Source: Thalassobacillus sp. CUG 92003 (GTDB lineage Bacteria > Bacillota > Bacilli > Bacillales > Halobacillaceae). Taken from it: a stretch of 64,000 nucleotides of DNA. The stretch is from contig NZ_JABLSJ010000005.1 in assembly GCF_013618635.1 (NCBI RefSeq), positions 124,001 to 188,000 of the forward strand, given 5' to 3'. The translations under genes were made by a program, and so were the position numbers. This document shows positions 42,978-51,604 of the stretch, piece after piece. The notes below the pieces were generated by a model. The model was not told the origin of the DNA, ran no database searches, and worked only from the letters and a program-made list of their open reading frames with translations. Positions within the stretch are counted from its first letter, which is position 1; every line of letters starts with the position of its first letter.

Positions 42978-42984
42978 TACCAAT
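42969..42984. promoter_or_regulatory. NagR operator (dre site)
   Basis: ATTGGTATAGACAACT on the minus strand is identical, as far as I recall, to a natural NagR (YvoA) binding site upstream of nag genes in B. subtilis. Confidence 0.8.
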
Positions 42985-42994
42985 CACCCGTCAT

Positions 42995-43056
42995 TTACGT
43001 ACCTATTTACGTACCTGGTACGAAATTGGTCTTTTCAAAACAGCCGGGTGTGCCAT
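42995..43056. repeat. Partial copy of palindromic repeat E
   Basis: TTACGTACC twice in tandem, then GTACCTGGTACG and cttttcaaaacagccgggtg; this resembles one half of the complete element at 46378-46472 (GTACCTGGTACC, GAAAAGAGCCGGGCGTGCC). Confidence 0.6.
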
Positions 43057-43069
43057 TTTTTTGAGTGCA

Positions 43070-43123
43070 AATGAAAAGTGTTTCTTTTTAGGAATTTATC
43101 CTGAAAAAGAAACACTTTTCATT
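43070..43123. terminator. Long hairpin between esterase and nag promoter
   Basis: A perfect 20-bp inverted repeat AATGAAAAGTGTTTCTTTTT with its complement, 14-nt loop. The arms end in T5/A5 next to the loop and no T-run follows, so it may be a terminator only in part, or act as an mRNA end for the esterase gene. Confidence 0.5.
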
Positions 43124-43135
43124 AAAATGCGTCTA

Positions 43136-43888
43136 TTAGATCGGTTGTTCATACATCTGAAGAAATTCGAGGCACCTTTCTGTAATCAAGTCTACATCAT
43201 AATCCAAAGTGGCAACGTGATAGCTATTTTCCAGATGCACCAATTCTTTATGCTCTGAATACACCGATTCAAAGATCGCTTTGGAATTCTCGGGAGGAAC
43301 GACATGATCGTCATCTGAGACAAAGACCAGTGCGGGGCAGTGAATTTCATAGAGAGAGGCATTCACTTTTCCCATCAATTTAACGAGCTCCCCTAAAGAC
43401 GCGACTGGCGTCTTTTCGTAAGCTAGTTCAGTTACGCCCGGTTTGTTAATATCAGATCCGATTCCTTCAATATATTGACTTTCTCCCTTTTCGAATAATC
43501 GTGCCATCTCGGGAAGGTTTATAGCTGCATTGATCGTGATGACACCTTTTACTTCCGGGTGATTTTCAGCAAGATATAATGCAAGTGTCCCGCCCATTGA
43601 CAAGCCGGCTACAAATATTACTTTGCATCGTTCTTCCAGCCACTCAAGATTTGACTCAACCGTCTTTACCCAATCATGATACGTGGTCTGTTCCATATCC
43701 TCATAGTGCGTCCCATGGCCTTCTAACCGTGGAGCAGACACCGTATAACCAGCTTCAGCAAACGCTTCACCAAGGGGGCGAACACTTTGGGTGGTGCTGG
43801 TAAACCCGTGAATCAGCAACACTCCTACTTCATTTCCTTCAAACCGATAGGATTGTGCCTCTTCCAGCACTGTATACCTTTTACTCAC
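43136..43888 (-). CDS. est: Carboxylesterase, alpha/beta hydrolase (Est30 type)
   Basis: 250 residues. Nucleophile Ser97 in GLSMGG, oxyanion region LLIHGFTST, acid Asp in VFVSDDDHVVP and catalytic His in SYHVATLD, all in the order seen in the Geobacillus Est30 family, which has this length. It hydrolyses short-chain esters or monoglycerides. AGGAGGAAATGTC upstream of ATG 43888. Single gene. Confidence 0.9.
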   Translation of the reverse strand: MSKRYTVLEEAQSYRFEGNEVGVLLIHGFTSTTQSVRPLGEAFAEAGYTVSAPRLEGHGTHYEDMEQTTYHDWVKTVESNLEWLEERCKVIFVAGLSMGGTLALYLAENHPEVKGVITINAAINLPEMARLFEKGESQYIEGIGSDINKPGVTELAYEKTPVASLGELVKLMGKVNASLYEIHCPALVFVSDDDHVVPPENSKAIFESVYSEHKELVHLENSYHVATLDYDVDLITERCLEFLQMYEQPI

Positions 43889-43924
43889 GACATTTCCTCC
43901 TCTAAGTGTATCATCTACCCTTCG

Positions 43925-44821
43925 TTAATCCCCTGATTCAACAGGCCTTAAACGCTTTTCCTGATCCTCTGGCATGGCTGGGTACAATTTCCTCAGCACT
44001 GTTTTTTCTAATAATGACCAGGGGATGATTTGCTTCATAAGCATGTTCAACCTTGCCCCGCTTCCTATAGGATAACGAAGCTTTTTGAGTGTGTCCGCCA
44101 TAGCTAATTTGGTCACCATTTGAGCCACATCGTTCGGGTTGCCATGGTATTTCTTTTGATTGTTCAGTTCGTCCCATATTCCTTTGATATAGGGAGCATA
44201 TGGCGAATCAGGATTATTGACTTCATTGGGGATCTCCATTCCAGAAGACCAGATATTAGTCCGAAAAGATCCTGGCTCAATTAAACCGACGTCAATTCCG
44301 AATGGCTTCATTTCCAACCTTAAACTTTCGGTAAGGCCTTCTAATGCATGTTTAGAAGCAACATATGCAGATAAAGCAGGGAAACCGATCCGCCCGCTGA
44401 CGCTGCTTACATTAAGGATTTTACCGGCCTTTTGTTTGCGCATTTTAGGTAACACAGCCTGGGTTACAGCCACAACACCAAGGACGTTCGTGTCAAATTG
44501 TCTGCGAAAATCGGCTAATGGGACTTGTTCTAAAAATCCTCCAATCGCAAACCCGGCGTTATTTACCACCACGTCAACACGATCCAGCTCCTCCAACCAA
44601 TCGGTGAAGGTCTTTAATGATGCCTCGTTCGTCACATCGAGTTGCTTGAATTCTATCCGATTTCGTACATCCGGATCCAATTCTTGCGCTTCAAAAACCT
44701 CTTTTTTATCCAAATTTCTCATCGTGGCAATGACGCGAAACCCTTTTTTTGCACACTGAATGGCTGTCAGCATGCCAAATCCACTGGATGAACCTGTTAT
44801 AATAACTGTTTTTTCACTCAT
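43925..44821 (-). CDS. Short-chain dehydrogenase/reductase
   Basis: 298 residues. NAD(P)-binding TGSSSGFG (about 8-15), NNAG, catalytic Ser in NVSSVSGRIGF and YVASKHA (Y-x-x-x-K), and a C-terminal extension typical of the YusZ/SDR classical group. I chose ATG 44821 (MSEKTVIITG), the usual start just before the Rossmann strand; reading can be extended 24 codons upstream without family similarity. Substrate unknown. Confidence 0.85.
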   Translation of the reverse strand: MSEKTVIITGSSSGFGMLTAIQCAKKGFRVIATMRNLDKKEVFEAQELDPDVRNRIEFKQLDVTNEASLKTFTDWLEELDRVDVVVNNAGFAIGGFLEQVPLADFRRQFDTNVLGVVAVTQAVLPKMRKQKAGKILNVSSVSGRIGFPALSAYVASKHALEGLTESLRLEMKPFGIDVGLIEPGSFRTNIWSSGMEIPNEVNNPDSPYAPYIKGIWDELNNQKKYHGNPNDVAQMVTKLAMADTLKKLRYPIGSGARLNMLMKQIIPWSLLEKTVLRKLYPAMPEDQEKRLRPVESGD

Positions 44822-44967
44822 AAATGGTAATCCTTCCTCTCCTTGTGCAAATAAGTGAGAACGTAAAATGCATATATTCTTAGCATTCGACAAGATAAAC
44901 TAATTTCCTTTTTATAAACCTTTCCACATTAATTTGATTAAAAAACAGTATTTTCATTATCCCATCA

Positions 44968-45010
44968 TAAAAAGCGCCGCTGAGCAATTGTGAGCCCAAC
45001 GACGCTGACC
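44968..45010 (-). terminator. Terminator after zupT
   Basis: On the minus strand AGCGTCGTTG pairs with CAGCGGCGCT (with G-U pairs), followed by TTTTTATG. Confidence 0.65.
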
Positions 45011-45108
45011 ATGTTTCTCTGTTTTTGCAGGCATACTTCTTCTCGATGGCATCATTCGCTAGAATAACCACCCGGGATGAGGTTGACACTTACAGCTGTA
45101 TCTCACTC

Positions 45109-45918
45109 TCAAATGAATAATAACAGGCTGATTGCCATTACCGCCATACCGCTTACGACTCCGTAAATAGATAAATGAGCTTCACCATATTGTTTGGACG
45201 CAGGAAGAAGTTCATCCAATGAAATGAACACCATTATCCCTGCTACACCGGCAAATAATATACCGAACAATGTATCATTTAGAAATGGCATCAAGATTAA
45301 GTACGCAGCAATTGCGCCAAGAGGCTCTGATAATCCTGATAAAAATGACAATTTGAATGCTTTTTTTCTATCACCTGTAGCAAAATAAATGGGCACAGAA
45401 ACAGCAATGCCTTCCGGGATGTTATGGATGGCGATAGCTACAGCAATGGCTAACCCTAAACCAGGATCCGATAAAGCAGACGTGAACGTCGCAATGCCCT
45501 CGGGAAAGTTGTGAATTGCAATAGCCAATGCGGTGAATGTTCCCATCTTCAATAAATGGCTTTCATCTATTTTTTCTTTCGGTTTATCCATTTCCTCCAC
45601 TTTTTTCAGCTCGTGAGGATTGCCTTGCTTAGGTATCACTTTATCAATTAACGCAATAACGAGCATGCCGGCAAAAAATGAACCCACCGTTATCCAATTC
45701 CCCCATTCGATGCCCCAGGCTGAAACCAGCGCATCTTTTGCTTTAACAAATATCTCAATCATCGAGACATAAATCATGACACCTGCTGAAAATCCAAGAG
45801 CAAGGGACAGAAATTTCGTATTAGTTGTAGACGTAAAGAACGCTAAGATACTTCCGATTCCTGTTGCTAAACCTGCCATTAATGTCAGTCCAAAAGCGTA
45901 TAGAACATCTTCCCCCAT
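45109..45918 (-). CDS. zupT: ZIP family zinc/divalent metal transporter ZupT
   Basis: 269 residues and eight transmembrane helices. The metal-binding helices read AIHNFPEGIATF and AIHNIPEGIAVS, the double HNxPEG motif of ZupT, and a cytoplasmic loop (KKVEEMDKPKEKIDESH) sits between TM3 and TM4. Imports zinc with lower specificity for Fe, Mn or Co. No Zur-like dyad was noticed upstream. ATG 45918 with GGAGAGAGG. Confidence 0.93.
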   Translation of the reverse strand: MGEDVLYAFGLTLMAGLATGIGSILAFFTSTTNTKFLSLALGFSAGVMIYVSMIEIFVKAKDALVSAWGIEWGNWITVGSFFAGMLVIALIDKVIPKQGNPHELKKVEEMDKPKEKIDESHLLKMGTFTALAIAIHNFPEGIATFTSALSDPGLGLAIAVAIAIHNIPEGIAVSVPIYFATGDRKKAFKLSFLSGLSEPLGAIAAYLILMPFLNDTLFGILFAGVAGIMVFISLDELLPASKQYGEAHLSIYGVVSGMAVMAISLLLFI

Positions 45919-46283
45919 TTGCCTCTCTCCTTCAAAAAATCTAACGATAGTTTAACGCCAATTTTTCCTGCATGCAACTTTTTTAGGTTTAGTTATCTTT
46001 TGTATTTAGTGTAAAAATTAAGGTTGTTTTTTATTGTAGTTGACTTTCAATTACTTTATGCCACATAGACCACCCATGCCATTACATAAAAGCTGCTAAA
46101 TAAATGAATATCCTTCCCCTCTCTCCTTACGTGAAGGAGTTGAACAGTTCCTGTAATATATTTCCGGGGCAATAAATAGAGTGGGTATAATCTGTTTCTA
46201 AAATTAATTACCGATTGATGGGATCCCACACTCTCATGTCTATTAAATGAACATAAACTAATAGGATAACGGATGAAAGGAGG

Positions 46284-46502
46284 ATGAAAAATGAAGCCAT
46301 CCCGAAACACCCCCAAACCCGTCACCCTACGATCAATCTGCTGCCTCAAAAACATCAAACCCAGCTCGTCTGGCAGCGTACCTGGTACCAAAAAGAAAGA
46401 ATGAAAAGAGCCGGGCGTGCCTTTTTGGCACGCCCGGCTCTTTTCAAATACGTTCATCTGTACCAGGTACGTCATCCTGGTCCCGTAATCCTGCCTTTAT
46501 GA
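46284..46502 (+). CDS. Short ORF running through palindromic repeat E (doubtful)
   Basis: A GGAGG is found at 46278, but ATG 46284 touches it; another ATG at 46291 has better spacing and opens a different, 37-codon frame that ends inside the repeat. The first 30 residues of the 72-residue reading (MKNEAIPKHPQTRHP...) might be a real small or truncated protein; everything after about residue 33 is translated repeat. I think this is a small gene or gene remnant whose end was replaced by insertion of the repeat. No function. The rest of 45919-46618 shows nothing else. Confidence 0.25.
   Translation: MKNEAIPKHPQTRHPTINLLPQKHQTQLVWQRTWYQKERMKRAGRAFLARPALFKYVHLYQVRHPGPVILPL
46378..46472. repeat. 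Complete palindromic repeat E
   Basis: Terminal inverted repeats GTACCTGGTAC (46379-46389) and GTACCAGGTAC (46460-46470) enclose a perfect 20-bp hairpin: TGAAAAGAGCCGGGCGTGCC (46402-46421) and its complement (46427-46446) with a TTTTT loop. A partial copy is at 42995-43056. The compact double-palindrome form resembles REP-type non-autonomous elements moved by IS200-like Y1 transposases; no transposase gene is in the window. Confidence 0.75.
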
Positions 46503-46556
46503 AAACGGATTTATTATTGCAATGTAAATGTAATTAAAATGTCTCAGTTTTGTAGT

Positions 46557-46584
46557 TTGTTTAGGTGTTGAGTCTTGTTATACT
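46557..46584 (+). promoter_or_regulatory. Possible sigma-A promoter of the 3D-domain gene
   Basis: TTGTTT, 16-nt spacer, TATACT, about 35 nt before the start codon. Confidence 0.35.
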
Positions 46585-46618
46585 TCGATGAGTGGTTAAA
46601 AAGAAGGAGGCCAAAATT

Positions 46619-47170
46619 ATGAGAAAACTTCACATGACGACATTGGCTATCATGTTTTACGTCGTTGGAATCATTGGCTTTGACTCTAATCAATCTTCCC
46701 AAATCTATGCAGCTGAATTAGACGAATCTACTGGCAAAAATATATCTCAGAATGAAACAGTTAATGACAATATGGGTTCAAAATCCCTTGCTTTGAAAGA
46801 CAAGTCAAATGAATTTAAACGGTTCACTGATGATAAAGCGAATAATGAAAATGCCAAGAAAAATAATAATGACGAGACACGTACAGTCCAAGTTGAGGCA
46901 ACTGCATACACCGCGTCCTGCGATGGCTGCAGTGGGACAACTTATACAGGTATCAACTTAAAAGCAAACCCTGATCGCAAAGTGATTGCAGTTGATCCTG
47001 ATGTAATACCATTAGGTTCAAAAGTTAAAGTGCCAGGCTATGGTACAGCAATTGCAGGAGATATAGGTGGTGACATCCAGGGCAATCGAATTGATGTTTT
47101 TATACCTCAAACCAATCATGCTTTAGACTTTGGACGTCAGCAACTCGAAGTCGAAATTATAGAATCATAA
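46619..47170 (+). CDS. Secreted 3D-domain protein (peptidoglycan lytic/resuscitation type)
   Basis: 183 residues. N-terminal Sec signal (hydrophobic 7-22, probable cleavage after YAA near 35), then a polar Asn/Lys-rich linker (about 36-90) and a C-terminal 3D domain (VEATAYTASCDGCSGTTYTG, VIAVDPDVIPLGSKVKVPGYG, AGDIGGDIQGNRIDVF) with its three conserved Asp. The domain resembles the lytic transglycosylase MltA fold and is found in YocH, YabE and Sps proteins; it may cut glycan strands. No LysM repeats are present, unlike YocH. ATG 46619 with AAGGAGG. Confidence 0.88.
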   Translation: MRKLHMTTLAIMFYVVGIIGFDSNQSSQIYAAELDESTGKNISQNETVNDNMGSKSLALKDKSNEFKRFTDDKANNENAKKNNNDETRTVQVEATAYTASCDGCSGTTYTGINLKANPDRKVIAVDPDVIPLGSKVKVPGYGTAIAGDIGGDIQGNRIDVFIPQTNHALDFGRQQLEVEIIES

Positions 47171-47183
47171 GTGTAATTCAACC

Positions 47184-47213
47184 AAAAAAAGGAGCCCAAA
47201 CGGCTCCTTTTTT
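47184..47213 (+). terminator. Intrinsic terminator
   Basis: AAAGGAGCC and GGCTCCTTTTTT with a 6-nt loop. Confidence 0.85.
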
Positions 47214-47229
47214 ATGCCTAGCTTCATGG

Positions 47230-47469
47230 TTAATCCAACGAAAAGTGGGTTTGATGAGCTGACTTATCCAAATAAAATGCTTCAACCCGACCAGTACGCA
47301 AAGCTACTCCATCCTCTAAAAACCACCATGCACCTTTTTCCAACTGCTTCGTAATAAATTCAGCGGCTTCTTTTTGATCGAGGGGCTCACTCACTTCCAT
47401 GTCGTGCGATACCACGCGCTTGCTGTCCATTAGAAAAATGACGTGCCACGTCTTCTTTGCTTCTGCCAC
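47230..47469 (-). CDS. Small hypothetical protein, 79 aa
   Basis: Begins MAEAKKTWHVIFLMDSKRVVSHDMEVSEPLDQKEAAEFITKQLEKG; a mixed alpha/beta soluble protein without signal or membrane segment. The start is a GTG at 47469 with a weak AAGGATG site. It ends just before the terminator shared with the 3D-domain gene. No family recognised. Confidence 0.55.
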   Translation of the reverse strand: MAEAKKTWHVIFLMDSKRVVSHDMEVSEPLDQKEAAEFITKQLEKGAWWFLEDGVALRTGRVEAFYLDKSAHQTHFSLD

Positions 47470-47546
47470 AGTACTTCATCCTTTCCTTCATACTATGTAT
47501 TTTAACTCTACTTTTATTCATACCCGTCAAAGAACCGTTTTAACCT

Positions 47547-47586
47547 AAAAAAAGAGCCACATATATGGCTCAAGGTTCTTTTTTCT
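47547..47586 (-). terminator. Hairpin with T-runs on both sides
   Basis: AAAAAGAGCC...GGCTC..TTCTTTTTT; a likely bidirectional terminator upstream of the 79-aa gene. Confidence 0.5.
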
Positions 47587-47589
47587 ATA

Positions 47590-47890
47590 TTGTTTTATCA
47601 TCATTAGTATGATGACCCAGATAGACACGTACAAACTCGTGTGAGGCTTGTTCAAATACGGAACCTTATCCCTTCTGAAACCACACAGCATTCACTCAGA
47701 ACCCGGTGGTGGGAGACCCGATACTTTACTCATTCTCCACCAGCCAATTCGACAACCAAAGCCGGTATCGTCAATGATGGAACAGCGCACCCACGTCTTT
47801 ATAGGACATCCCTCCATGGTCAGATTGAAAACTATAAACATGTCCTTATCATCAGTATATCAATGGCTGTCCACCTATTATGTTATTTTT
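47590..47890. other. Unassigned 300-nt stretch, possibly a mobile-element remnant
   Basis: No gene could be supported. The stretch is more GC-balanced than the flanking intergenic DNA and, on the minus strand, has a GGAGG-ATG followed by a 12-codon frame (MSYKDVGALFHH), but no continuing ORF. Its texture suggests the non-coding end of an insertion sequence or a decayed gene; this is a guess. Confidence 0.3.
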
Positions 47891-47904
47891 TTGTAATTTT
47901 ACGT

Positions 47905-48258
47905 TTATTTTTTCGTCTCCGAGACTTTCCATTTAATTTCTTTAATAAAACGTTCAGCATGATCATCATATATGTCGTAAAACTCGTGCCATTGCTGACC
48001 ATCATGAACTTTTAAAGACCTTCTCCGACCGAACCAGCTTTTAACGAAACGTATATCACGAATGTCGTGTAAGCGATATTTTTCAATCCAAGGATCGTGC
48101 TCGGCGATTGAGAAAAACACCAGGTGCGTACTCGTCAAAACTAAGATACCAGGGCGTTTCAATCGGTGGGGCAGATACACGTCATTTAAGCAATTAATAA
48201 AATCAATCCTAATTTCGCTGCTGCCTAAATGCTCATCCAACCGTTCTAGTGCTCTCAT
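47905..48258 (-). CDS. Small PH-like domain protein, 117 aa
   Basis: Strand pattern of a pleckstrin-homology-like fold: PGILVLTSTHLVFFSIAE, then IEKYRLHDIRDIRFVKSWFGRRRSLKVHDGQQWHEFY and a final helix DDHAERFIKEIKWKV. Bacterial PH proteins of this type (bPH, YvbH-like) are cytoplasmic or membrane associated; their ligands are mostly unknown. ATG 48258 with a GGGGAG site. Single gene. Confidence 0.65.
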   Translation of the reverse strand: MRALERLDEHLGSSEIRIDFINCLNDVYLPHRLKRPGILVLTSTHLVFFSIAEHDPWIEKYRLHDIRDIRFVKSWFGRRRSLKVHDGQQWHEFYDIYDDHAERFIKEIKWKVSETKK

Positions 48259-48423
48259 CTCTGCTCCCCCCTCTTATGATATATACGTCAATCAACCGCG
48301 CTACGTTTCACTTCATTCAATAAATTCTTTGTGCAGTTCAGTTTACATAACAGCCAATCCGTTTTATCATAATTAAATACAAATCAAAACCAACAAAACT
48401 CATCGGAATTAGGAGGAATTGAA

Positions 48424-49683
48424 ATGGCTCAAACATCTCCAGTCAGTTCATATCCAGATAGCACGCCCTTAAAACAAGGTTCTACAATAGTGGCTCCCTT
48501 GAACCCTGTACAAAAACCTCATCTTATATTAGGTGTCATCGCGTCTCTATTGCTTTTTGTGACAATCGTTACTGTGACAAATATAACTCAAGGCGTGCTA
48601 TTTCTGATCGGGCTTACATTTGGTCTGTCCTTACTATATGCACGCTTCGGCTTCACATCGGCTTTCCGCAGACTAATTTCAGTTGGTAATGTACAAGGCT
48701 TGCAGGCTCACATGCTGATGTTGGCAGTGGCCTCAACGTTGTTTGCCATTATATTATCAACAGGTTTCAGCTTTACGGGAATAACGCCCAGCGGTTATGT
48801 ATCTCCGGTAGGCTTAAGCGTAGTAGCTGGGTCGTTCATGTTTGGAATAGGCATGCAACTTGGTTCCGGCTGTGCGTCCGGCACATTGTATACCGTTGGA
48901 GGCGGTCAGCCCTCTATGCTTTTAACGTTGTTCGGGTTCATAGCTGGCTCAGTGTTAGGAGCTTGGCAAATCACCTTTTGGAGAGAATTACCTTCTTTTC
49001 CTGCAATCTCGTTGGCTGAATCAACTGGATTTGGTTACGCAGGCGGGTGGCTACTTCAGTTACTGGTTTTCTTAGGCATCTATGGAGTGACTGTACAAAT
49101 CGCACGCAAGAAAAACCCACCTGCTATGAAACCATTAAAAACAACAACTGGATTGAAGAAATTATGGCGCGGAGCCTGGCCGTTACTACTGGCTGCAGTC
49201 ATCTTAGGCATTTTGAACGCTATTACGCTAAGTGTCCGTGGTAACCCTTGGGGCATCACGTCTGCCTTCGCTTTATGGGGATCAAAAATACTCATGGCAC
49301 TTGGGATTGATGTGTCAAGCTGGACGTACTGGCAAGGTCAAGAAGGGGCCTTGAACAGTACTGTATTATCTGACTCAACAAGCGTCATGAATTTCGGTAT
49401 CATTTTAGGTGCGTTTATCGCCGCTGCCTTTCAGGGAAATTTCAAACCCGGAAAAATCAAATTCAGTATTGGACTATCGTCTATTTTAGGCGGATTACTC
49501 ATGGGATATGGTGCCCGACTTGCTTACGGATGTAATATCGGGGCTTATTTCGGCGGAATTGCTTCCTTCAGTCTCCATGGCTGGGTTTGGATGATTTGCG
49601 CTTTAGCAGGAACGTTTCTCGCATTATATATCAGACCTTTATTTGGATTGAAAAATCCAAATCCGAAAGACTCCATGTGTTAA
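48424..49683 (+). CDS. YeeE/YedE family transporter (thiosulfate/sulfur)
   Basis: 419 residues, about eleven transmembrane helices in two pseudo-repeats, each with the conserved Cys motif: GSGCASGTLYTVGGG in the first half and AYGCNIGAYFGGIAS in the second. In the structurally known YeeE these Cys residues relay thiosulfate through the membrane. A further GAYFGGIASFSLHG and a long periplasmic connector are present. AGGAGGA precedes ATG 48424. No TusA/rhodanese gene is next to it, so it appears to act alone. Confidence 0.88.
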   Translation: MAQTSPVSSYPDSTPLKQGSTIVAPLNPVQKPHLILGVIASLLLFVTIVTVTNITQGVLFLIGLTFGLSLLYARFGFTSAFRRLISVGNVQGLQAHMLMLAVASTLFAIILSTGFSFTGITPSGYVSPVGLSVVAGSFMFGIGMQLGSGCASGTLYTVGGGQPSMLLTLFGFIAGSVLGAWQITFWRELPSFPAISLAESTGFGYAGGWLLQLLVFLGIYGVTVQIARKKNPPAMKPLKTTTGLKKLWRGAWPLLLAAVILGILNAITLSVRGNPWGITSAFALWGSKILMALGIDVSSWTYWQGQEGALNSTVLSDSTSVMNFGIILGAFIAAAFQGNFKPGKIKFSIGLSSILGGLLMGYGARLAYGCNIGAYFGGIASFSLHGWVWMICALAGTFLALYIRPLFGLKNPNPKDSMC

Positions 49684-49684
49684 T

Positions 49685-49739
49685 GAACAAAGGCGCAAGC
49701 GCTCCGGGAGCTCAGAAATTTTATAGTTTCCTAAGCAAT
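49685..49739. repeat. Dispersed repeat element C, internally deleted copy
   Basis: GAACAAAGGCGCAAGCGCTC... to CCTAAGCAAT, matching both ends of the 180-nt copy at 9296-9475 with the middle 120 nt gone. As in the other copy it follows a plus-strand gene and is followed by a terminator hairpin. Confidence 0.75.
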
Positions 49740-49744
49740 CATAA

Positions 49745-49781
49745 AAGCTGCCAACCGTTTTAAACGGATGGCAGCCTTTTT
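49745..49781. terminator. Bidirectional intrinsic terminator
   Basis: GCTGCCA-A-CCGTTT with AAACGG-A-TGGCAGC and T-runs on both strands, between the YeeE-like and MFS genes. Confidence 0.85.
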
Positions 49782-49782
49782 A

Positions 49783-50958
49783 TTAGGTTGCCTTATTCAA
49801 TTTGGATTTATTCGCATTCATAAATAACGATGTTATGAACATCAACGCAAGAAAGACGATAACGATACTGAAACCGCCCGTATGACCAAAGTATTCAGAC
49901 ACAATACCAATCAAATATCCTGCAATACCGCCGCCTATACCTGATGCCACATAGATTAGACCCAGTGCTGAACCGGCATTTTCGGATAAATTAGTACCAA
50001 ATGCTGTAGCTGTAGGAAATAATGTCGAGAAAAATAAACCTGCTCCTGCGAACAAGTAAGGCCACTGCGTTGCAAAAACAAAACTGATGGAAACAACTAA
50101 TACTGACCCAAGGGAGAAGCTAATTAATATCAAGCGCTCATTAATCCACTTTGAAAAGTACGCAACGCCTAATCGACCAGCCATAAAGAATACAGAGAAT
50201 AAGGAAAGAATTCCCGCTACCATGCCTTCTTTTTCAGCCGTCGATAATCCGCCGAGGTCTTGCGATTTCAAATAAGAAGGAAAGAAATTAGTGAAAGAGA
50301 CTTCTGCGGATACTTCAAAAATAAGAAAGAACATGAGAAAAACGAATTGAGCGTCCTTTAACATGGGAATAAATGCTTTTAAATTTATTTTTTCCACTTT
50401 GCCGGTAGGGAATGCGACAGAAGTAATGTAAATAATCACGGCAATCAGCGACACGGCAATCCCAGCATAAAAATACCGCCAAGAAGCAAATTGAAATAAA
50501 TAATTTAAAATTTGCGGAAAGACGACCATGCCGAGTCCGTATACCCCCATAGCTAAATTAAACATTTGATTTTGCCGCTCAGGGTACGCGACAGGGACAA
50601 TAGCGTTAGACGCCACACCGAGTGCCCCTAAGCCAAATCCGACCAGCATGTAGAAGCCTAGAAAAAATAACACATTCGGGGCAAAACCTGTTCCAAAAAA
50701 TCCGATCCCCATTAAAATAGCAGCTGCAATCGTCATAATCCGTAACCCGTTTTTATCGGTCAAATACCCAAACACAAGACTGGCTAATGTAAAGCCTAAT
50801 TGAAATATAAAGACAATGAGTCCGAACTGACCCATGTCTAATCCTAAGTCTTTCTCAACTTGATCGAGCACAATTCCTTTTGTATTCGTGACACCGCCTG
50901 AGATGAATTGAGTAAACATCAATATAACTAAAGCGTGTATGCTTCTCCCTTTTGACAT
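49783..50958 (-). CDS. Major facilitator superfamily transporter
   Basis: 391 residues and twelve transmembrane helices. The inter-helix 2-3 motif GYLTDKNGLRIMTI matches the MFS G-x-L-x-D-R-x-G-R motif; a second copy AYFSKWINERLILI is in the second half. The central loop is short (TGKVEKINLKAF). Substrate cannot be predicted. ATG 50958 with AAGGAGG. Confidence 0.85.
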   Translation of the reverse strand: MSKGRSIHALVILMFTQFISGGVTNTKGIVLDQVEKDLGLDMGQFGLIVFIFQLGFTLASLVFGYLTDKNGLRIMTIAAAILMGIGFFGTGFAPNVLFFLGFYMLVGFGLGALGVASNAIVPVAYPERQNQMFNLAMGVYGLGMVVFPQILNYLFQFASWRYFYAGIAVSLIAVIIYITSVAFPTGKVEKINLKAFIPMLKDAQFVFLMFFLIFEVSAEVSFTNFFPSYLKSQDLGGLSTAEKEGMVAGILSLFSVFFMAGRLGVAYFSKWINERLILISFSLGSVLVVSISFVFATQWPYLFAGAGLFFSTLFPTATAFGTNLSENAGSALGLIYVASGIGGGIAGYLIGIVSEYFGHTGGFSIVIVFLALMFITSLFMNANKSKLNKAT

Positions 50959-51083
50959 TTAGATTTCCTCCTTATTGCGACTATTAGAGGATTTCCACGC
51001 CATAATTGAGATGAAACATATTATATTAATGTAATGATAATTTAATGTTTCCACACCCTTTAATTGTTCAACTTTACTATCTG

Positions 51084-51488
51084 TTATTCTGAGATAATAA
51101 TTTTCCCGACGTATTTTCGTTGTCGAGGACCATCAAATTCACAAAAATAAACACCTTGCCACGTGCCTAAAACTAATTTTCCGTCTGTTATGATCAGAGT
51201 CTGACTATGCCCCACTGTGCTCGTTTTCATATGGGAAGCGGTATTTCCCTCGCCATGGCGGTCTTCCGGGTGATCCCAAGGGAAGATCTCATCGAATCTT
51301 CTTAGCATATCGGTTTGCACATCCGGATCAGCATTCTCATTTACTGTAATACCGGCTGTTGTATGTTTGGACGATACGACTAGAATACCTTCTTTAATCG
51401 CTTGATGATCGACCCAGGATTGTAAAGATGCTGTTATGTCAACCATCTGGTCATGGGCTGATGTTTTCACTTCAAATGTTTTAAACAT
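51084..51488 (-). CDS. YjbQ/UPF0047 family protein (secondary thiamine-phosphate synthase type)
   Basis: 134 residues with the YjbQ signature: [22 protein letters not shown], then [38 protein letters not shown]. It forms a small trimer with a metal/phosphate site; one homologue can substitute weakly for thiamine phosphate synthase, but the true role is open. GGAGGAG precedes ATG 51488. Single gene. Confidence 0.9.
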   Translation of the reverse strand: MFKTFEVKTSAHDQMVDITASLQSWVDHQAIKEGILVVSSKHTTAGITVNENADPDVQTDMLRRFDEIFPWDHPEDRHGEGNTASHMKTSTVGHSQTLIITDGKLVLGTWQGVYFCEFDGPRQRKYVGKIIISE

Positions 51489-51604
51489 GTGTGCTCCTCC
51501 TTTAACCTATAAAAACGTTACTCGTTTATCGAATCTGTATTGCTTCGTTCTCCAAAAATGATAGATAAAGTCAACACTAAAACTTACAAAGCTGAGCTGA
51601 TTCA

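Noticed and set aside
46056-46475. 139-codon minus-strand frame
   Set aside because: It crosses repeat E and an AT-rich spacer, and lacks a ribosome site and any recognisable protein pattern.
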